Part shown: one piece after another, positions 5,544 through 7,177 of the stretch
Numbering within the stretch: position 1 is the stretch's first letter
How the letters are laid out: the number at the start of each line of letters is the position of its first letter
Assembly: GCA_003694385.1 (NCBI GenBank)
Contig: RFKA01000077.1
Coordinates: 1 to 7,177 of the forward strand
DNA: 7,177 bases
Source of the DNA: Candidatus Woesearchaeota archaeon
GTDB lineage: Archaea > Nanobdellota > Nanobdellia > Woesearchaeales > UBA525
Direction: 5' to 3'
The notes under the pieces: model-generated
What the model was told of the DNA's origin: nothing
Database searches by the model: none
The model's input: the letters and a program-made list of their open reading frames with translations, nothing else
Program-made: the position numbers and the translations under genes

Positions 5544-7177
5544 ATGGCTGACATCTATGAGCAGTTGCGTCGCAAGTACATGGAGAAACTCCGCGAGAGC
5601 CTCGATGAGCCGGCGAACGCCGTGCCTCGGACTGCCGCGTATGATAAATTCCGTGAGCAGTACCTCCCACGGCCTCTCTCGTGGTATGAGAAACTCTGTC
5701 GCTTTTCGTCCTCTCTCATCCCTATCGCGCCCGACAAGAAGAAAGCCGAGCGCATGCGTGAGGCTATTGAGTCAACGCACTTACAGGTGACGCCTGAGGG
5801 CGTGATGGCGTTCAGTTTCGTCATTCCCATCCTGTTCATTATCGCGAGCGCCCTCGTGTTCTTCGTGCTCCCCATCATGCTCGGCGGGACGCCAAACACG
5901 TTCGTCATGGCATACTGCTTCATCGGCGGAGCGCTCGCAATCCTCCCCCTGGGGAACATTCCCTTCTATGTCGCGCAGAACTGGCGCATGTACGCTTCAA
6001 ATCAGATGGTGCTCTGCACGTTCTATATTGTCACCTATATGCGCCACACTTCAAACCTCGAACTCGCGATTGACTTTGCTGCCGAGCACCTCTCGCGGCC
6101 CATGAACCTCGACATGAAGAAGATTCTCTGGAATGTCGAGACAGAGAAGTTTGATTCGCTGAAGGAGAGCCTTGAAGATTACCTCGAGCGCTGGCGTGAA
6201 ACAAACGGTGAGTTCGTCGAGGCGATGCACCTCATCGAGGGCTCGCTCGTTGAGACGACTGAGGACCGTCGACTCCAGACGCTGGAGAAAGCACTCACGG
6301 TCATCCTGGATGAGACGTACGAGAAGATGCTCCACTACGCACATGACTTGAAAGGGCCGCTCACAACCTTGCACATGCTCGGCATCATCTTGCCCATCCT
6401 CGGCCTCGTCATCCTCCCACTCATGGTTTCCTTCATGAAGTCGGTGCGGTGGTATCACATTGCCATCATGTACAACGTGACGCTGCCCATCCTCGTCTAC
6501 CTCATCGGGCAAGGAGTGCTCTCGAAACGCCCGACAGGCTATGGCGCAGTCAACCAGGATGAAGAAGCAATCGCTGCCGCCGCACGGCGGGCAGGCATTA
6601 AGCTGAAGAAGCGTATTTTCAGCCCGCTCTTCATCGGTGTTTCCGTCGCACTTATCTTCCTGTTGCTCGGGAGCGTCCCCCTGCTCATCAACGCGGCCAC
6701 GAAGGACCCGCTCACTGGCGAGCCGACGTGGGACCTCATTCATACCGGTAATAGGCGGCGTGATACAGCGCCCGGCTGCATCCTTAAGTTCTGCCCTGTC
6801 GACCCGACCGATAAGAAGCAAGTGCAGGGCGCGCTCTACCGCTTCAATGAGTACCGAGAGATAACCATCAATGAGGATACGGGTGAGACGATCGTCGTCG
6901 GGCCGTTCGGGCTCATCGCGACGCTCATCAGCTTGTTCATCCCGCTTGGTATCGGCTTGGGCTTGGGATTGTACTTCCGTGCCCGGTCGGGGCAGGTGGT
7001 GAAGCTACGTAAGAAGGCAGCCGCGCTCGAGACTGAGTTCGCCTCGGCGCTCTTCCAGCTCGGGAACAGGCTCGCCGATGGTTTACCACTCGAAATCGCT
7101 TTCTCGCGCGTCGCGAACGTGATGCGCGGCACGCTCTCAGGGGATTTTTTCGCGATGGTGAGCACGAATATTTCAAA
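5544..7177 (+). CDS. Type II secretion F-domain platform protein (FlaJ/TadC-like), 3' end cut off
   Basis: The frame is open from ATG 5544 to the window edge (544 residues plus 2 bases). GAGGG at 5533-5537 is a ribosome site 6 bases before the ATG, and the gene begins 3 bases after the ATPase stop, so the two are translationally coupled. Residues 1-87 are cytosolic and charged. Helices lie at about 88-112, 119-143, 273-297, 304-325, 360-384 and 453-477. A first cytosolic F domain (about 150-272) contains YIVTYMRHTSNLELAIDFAA and LHYAHDLKGPL leading into helix 3. A second F domain begins near 497 (FASALFQLGNRLADGLPLEI) and is cut by the window end. Such proteins form the inner-membrane base that the ATPase drives in pili, archaella and type II secretion. 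An unusual loop, about residues 385-452, lies between helices 5 and 6 and should face outside the cell; it carries Cys412 and Cys417. Confidence 0.93.
   Translation, partial: MADIYEQLRRKYMEKLRESLDEPANAVPRTAAYDKFREQYLPRPLSWYEKLCRFSSSLIPIAPDKKKAERMREAIESTHLQVTPEGVMAFSFVIPILFIIASALVFFVLPIMLGGTPNTFVMAYCFIGGALAILPLGNIPFYVAQNWRMYASNQMVLCTFYIVTYMRHTSNLELAIDFAAEHLSRPMNLDMKKILWNVETEKFDSLKESLEDYLERWRETNGEFVEAMHLIEGSLVETTEDRRLQTLEKALTVILDETYEKMLHYAHDLKGPLTTLHMLGIILPILGLVILPLMVSFMKSVRWYHIAIMYNVTLPILVYLIGQGVLSKRPTGYGAVNQDEEAIAAAARRAGIKLKKRIFSPLFIGVSVALIFLLLGSVPLLINAATKDPLTGEPTWDLIHTGNRRRDTAPGCILKFCPVDPTDKKQVQGALYRFNEYREITINEDTGETIVVGPFGLIATLISLFIPLGIGLGLGLYFRARSGQVVKLRKKAAALETEFASALFQLGNRLADGLPLEIAFSRVANVMRGTLSGDFFAMVSTNIS

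Noticed and set aside
6051..6821. A 256-codon leftward frame opposite the platform protein.
   Set aside because: The plus-strand frame is continuous, is coupled to the ATPase gene and has F-domain and membrane-helix features. The opposite frame has no promoter, no ribosome site and no recognisable domain.
1..7177. tRNA, rRNA, CRISPR arrays, insertion sequences and attachment sites.
   Set aside because: The gaps are all under 200 bases. I saw no cloverleaf, spaced repeats, transposase motifs or flanking inverted repeats by eye.

Overview
The window looks archaeal, probably from a DPANN-type lineage (Woesearchaeota/Pacearchaeota-like), though the lineage is inferred from gene content and from memory of similar hypothetical proteins. 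The archaeal signs are TATA-box promoters (e.g. TTTATAAA) placed about 26 bases before start codons, giving apparently leaderless transcripts, and a FlaI/ArlI-like secretion ATPase next to a FlaJ/TadC-like platform protein. Coding regions are GC-rich with many CTC, GTC, GCG and GAG codons. This bias creates many long false reading frames on the opposite strands.

Layout, left to right. Bases 1-90 (minus) hold the N-terminus of a possible translin-family protein. A 196-base gap with promoters facing both ways follows. Bases 287-2275 (plus) hold three small polytopic membrane proteins of 183, 206 and 233 residues; I read them as paralogs sharing one five-helix plan, the third with a large Gly/Ser/Pro-rich insert before its last helix. 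Bases 2265-3165 (minus) hold two soluble coiled-coil proteins of 150 and 135 residues, the first-listed overlapping the third membrane gene tail to tail by 11 bases. A short divergent promoter region precedes bases 3261-7177 (plus), which hold a 759-residue secretion ATPase and, 3 bases later, a type II secretion F-domain membrane protein that runs off the window.

The ATPase and platform protein are the engine of a type IV pilus/archaellum-like machine. The ATPase keeps all nucleotide-site motifs and has about 220 extra N-terminal residues. The platform has a duplicated design and an extracytoplasmic loop with two cysteines. The coiled-coil proteins resemble archaellum accessory proteins (ArlC/D/E type) in size, coiled-coil content and a shared E-x7-P motif, so they may be cytosolic adaptors for the motor. 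The three membrane proteins have no function I can name. Their adjacency suggests they belong to the same envelope machine, perhaps as a membrane scaffold or channel. No pilin, prepilin peptidase, ArlH-like regulator, RNA gene, mobile element or CRISPR array is visible. The most interesting possibility is an undescribed lineage-specific pilus or secretion apparatus with a triplicated five-helix membrane component.
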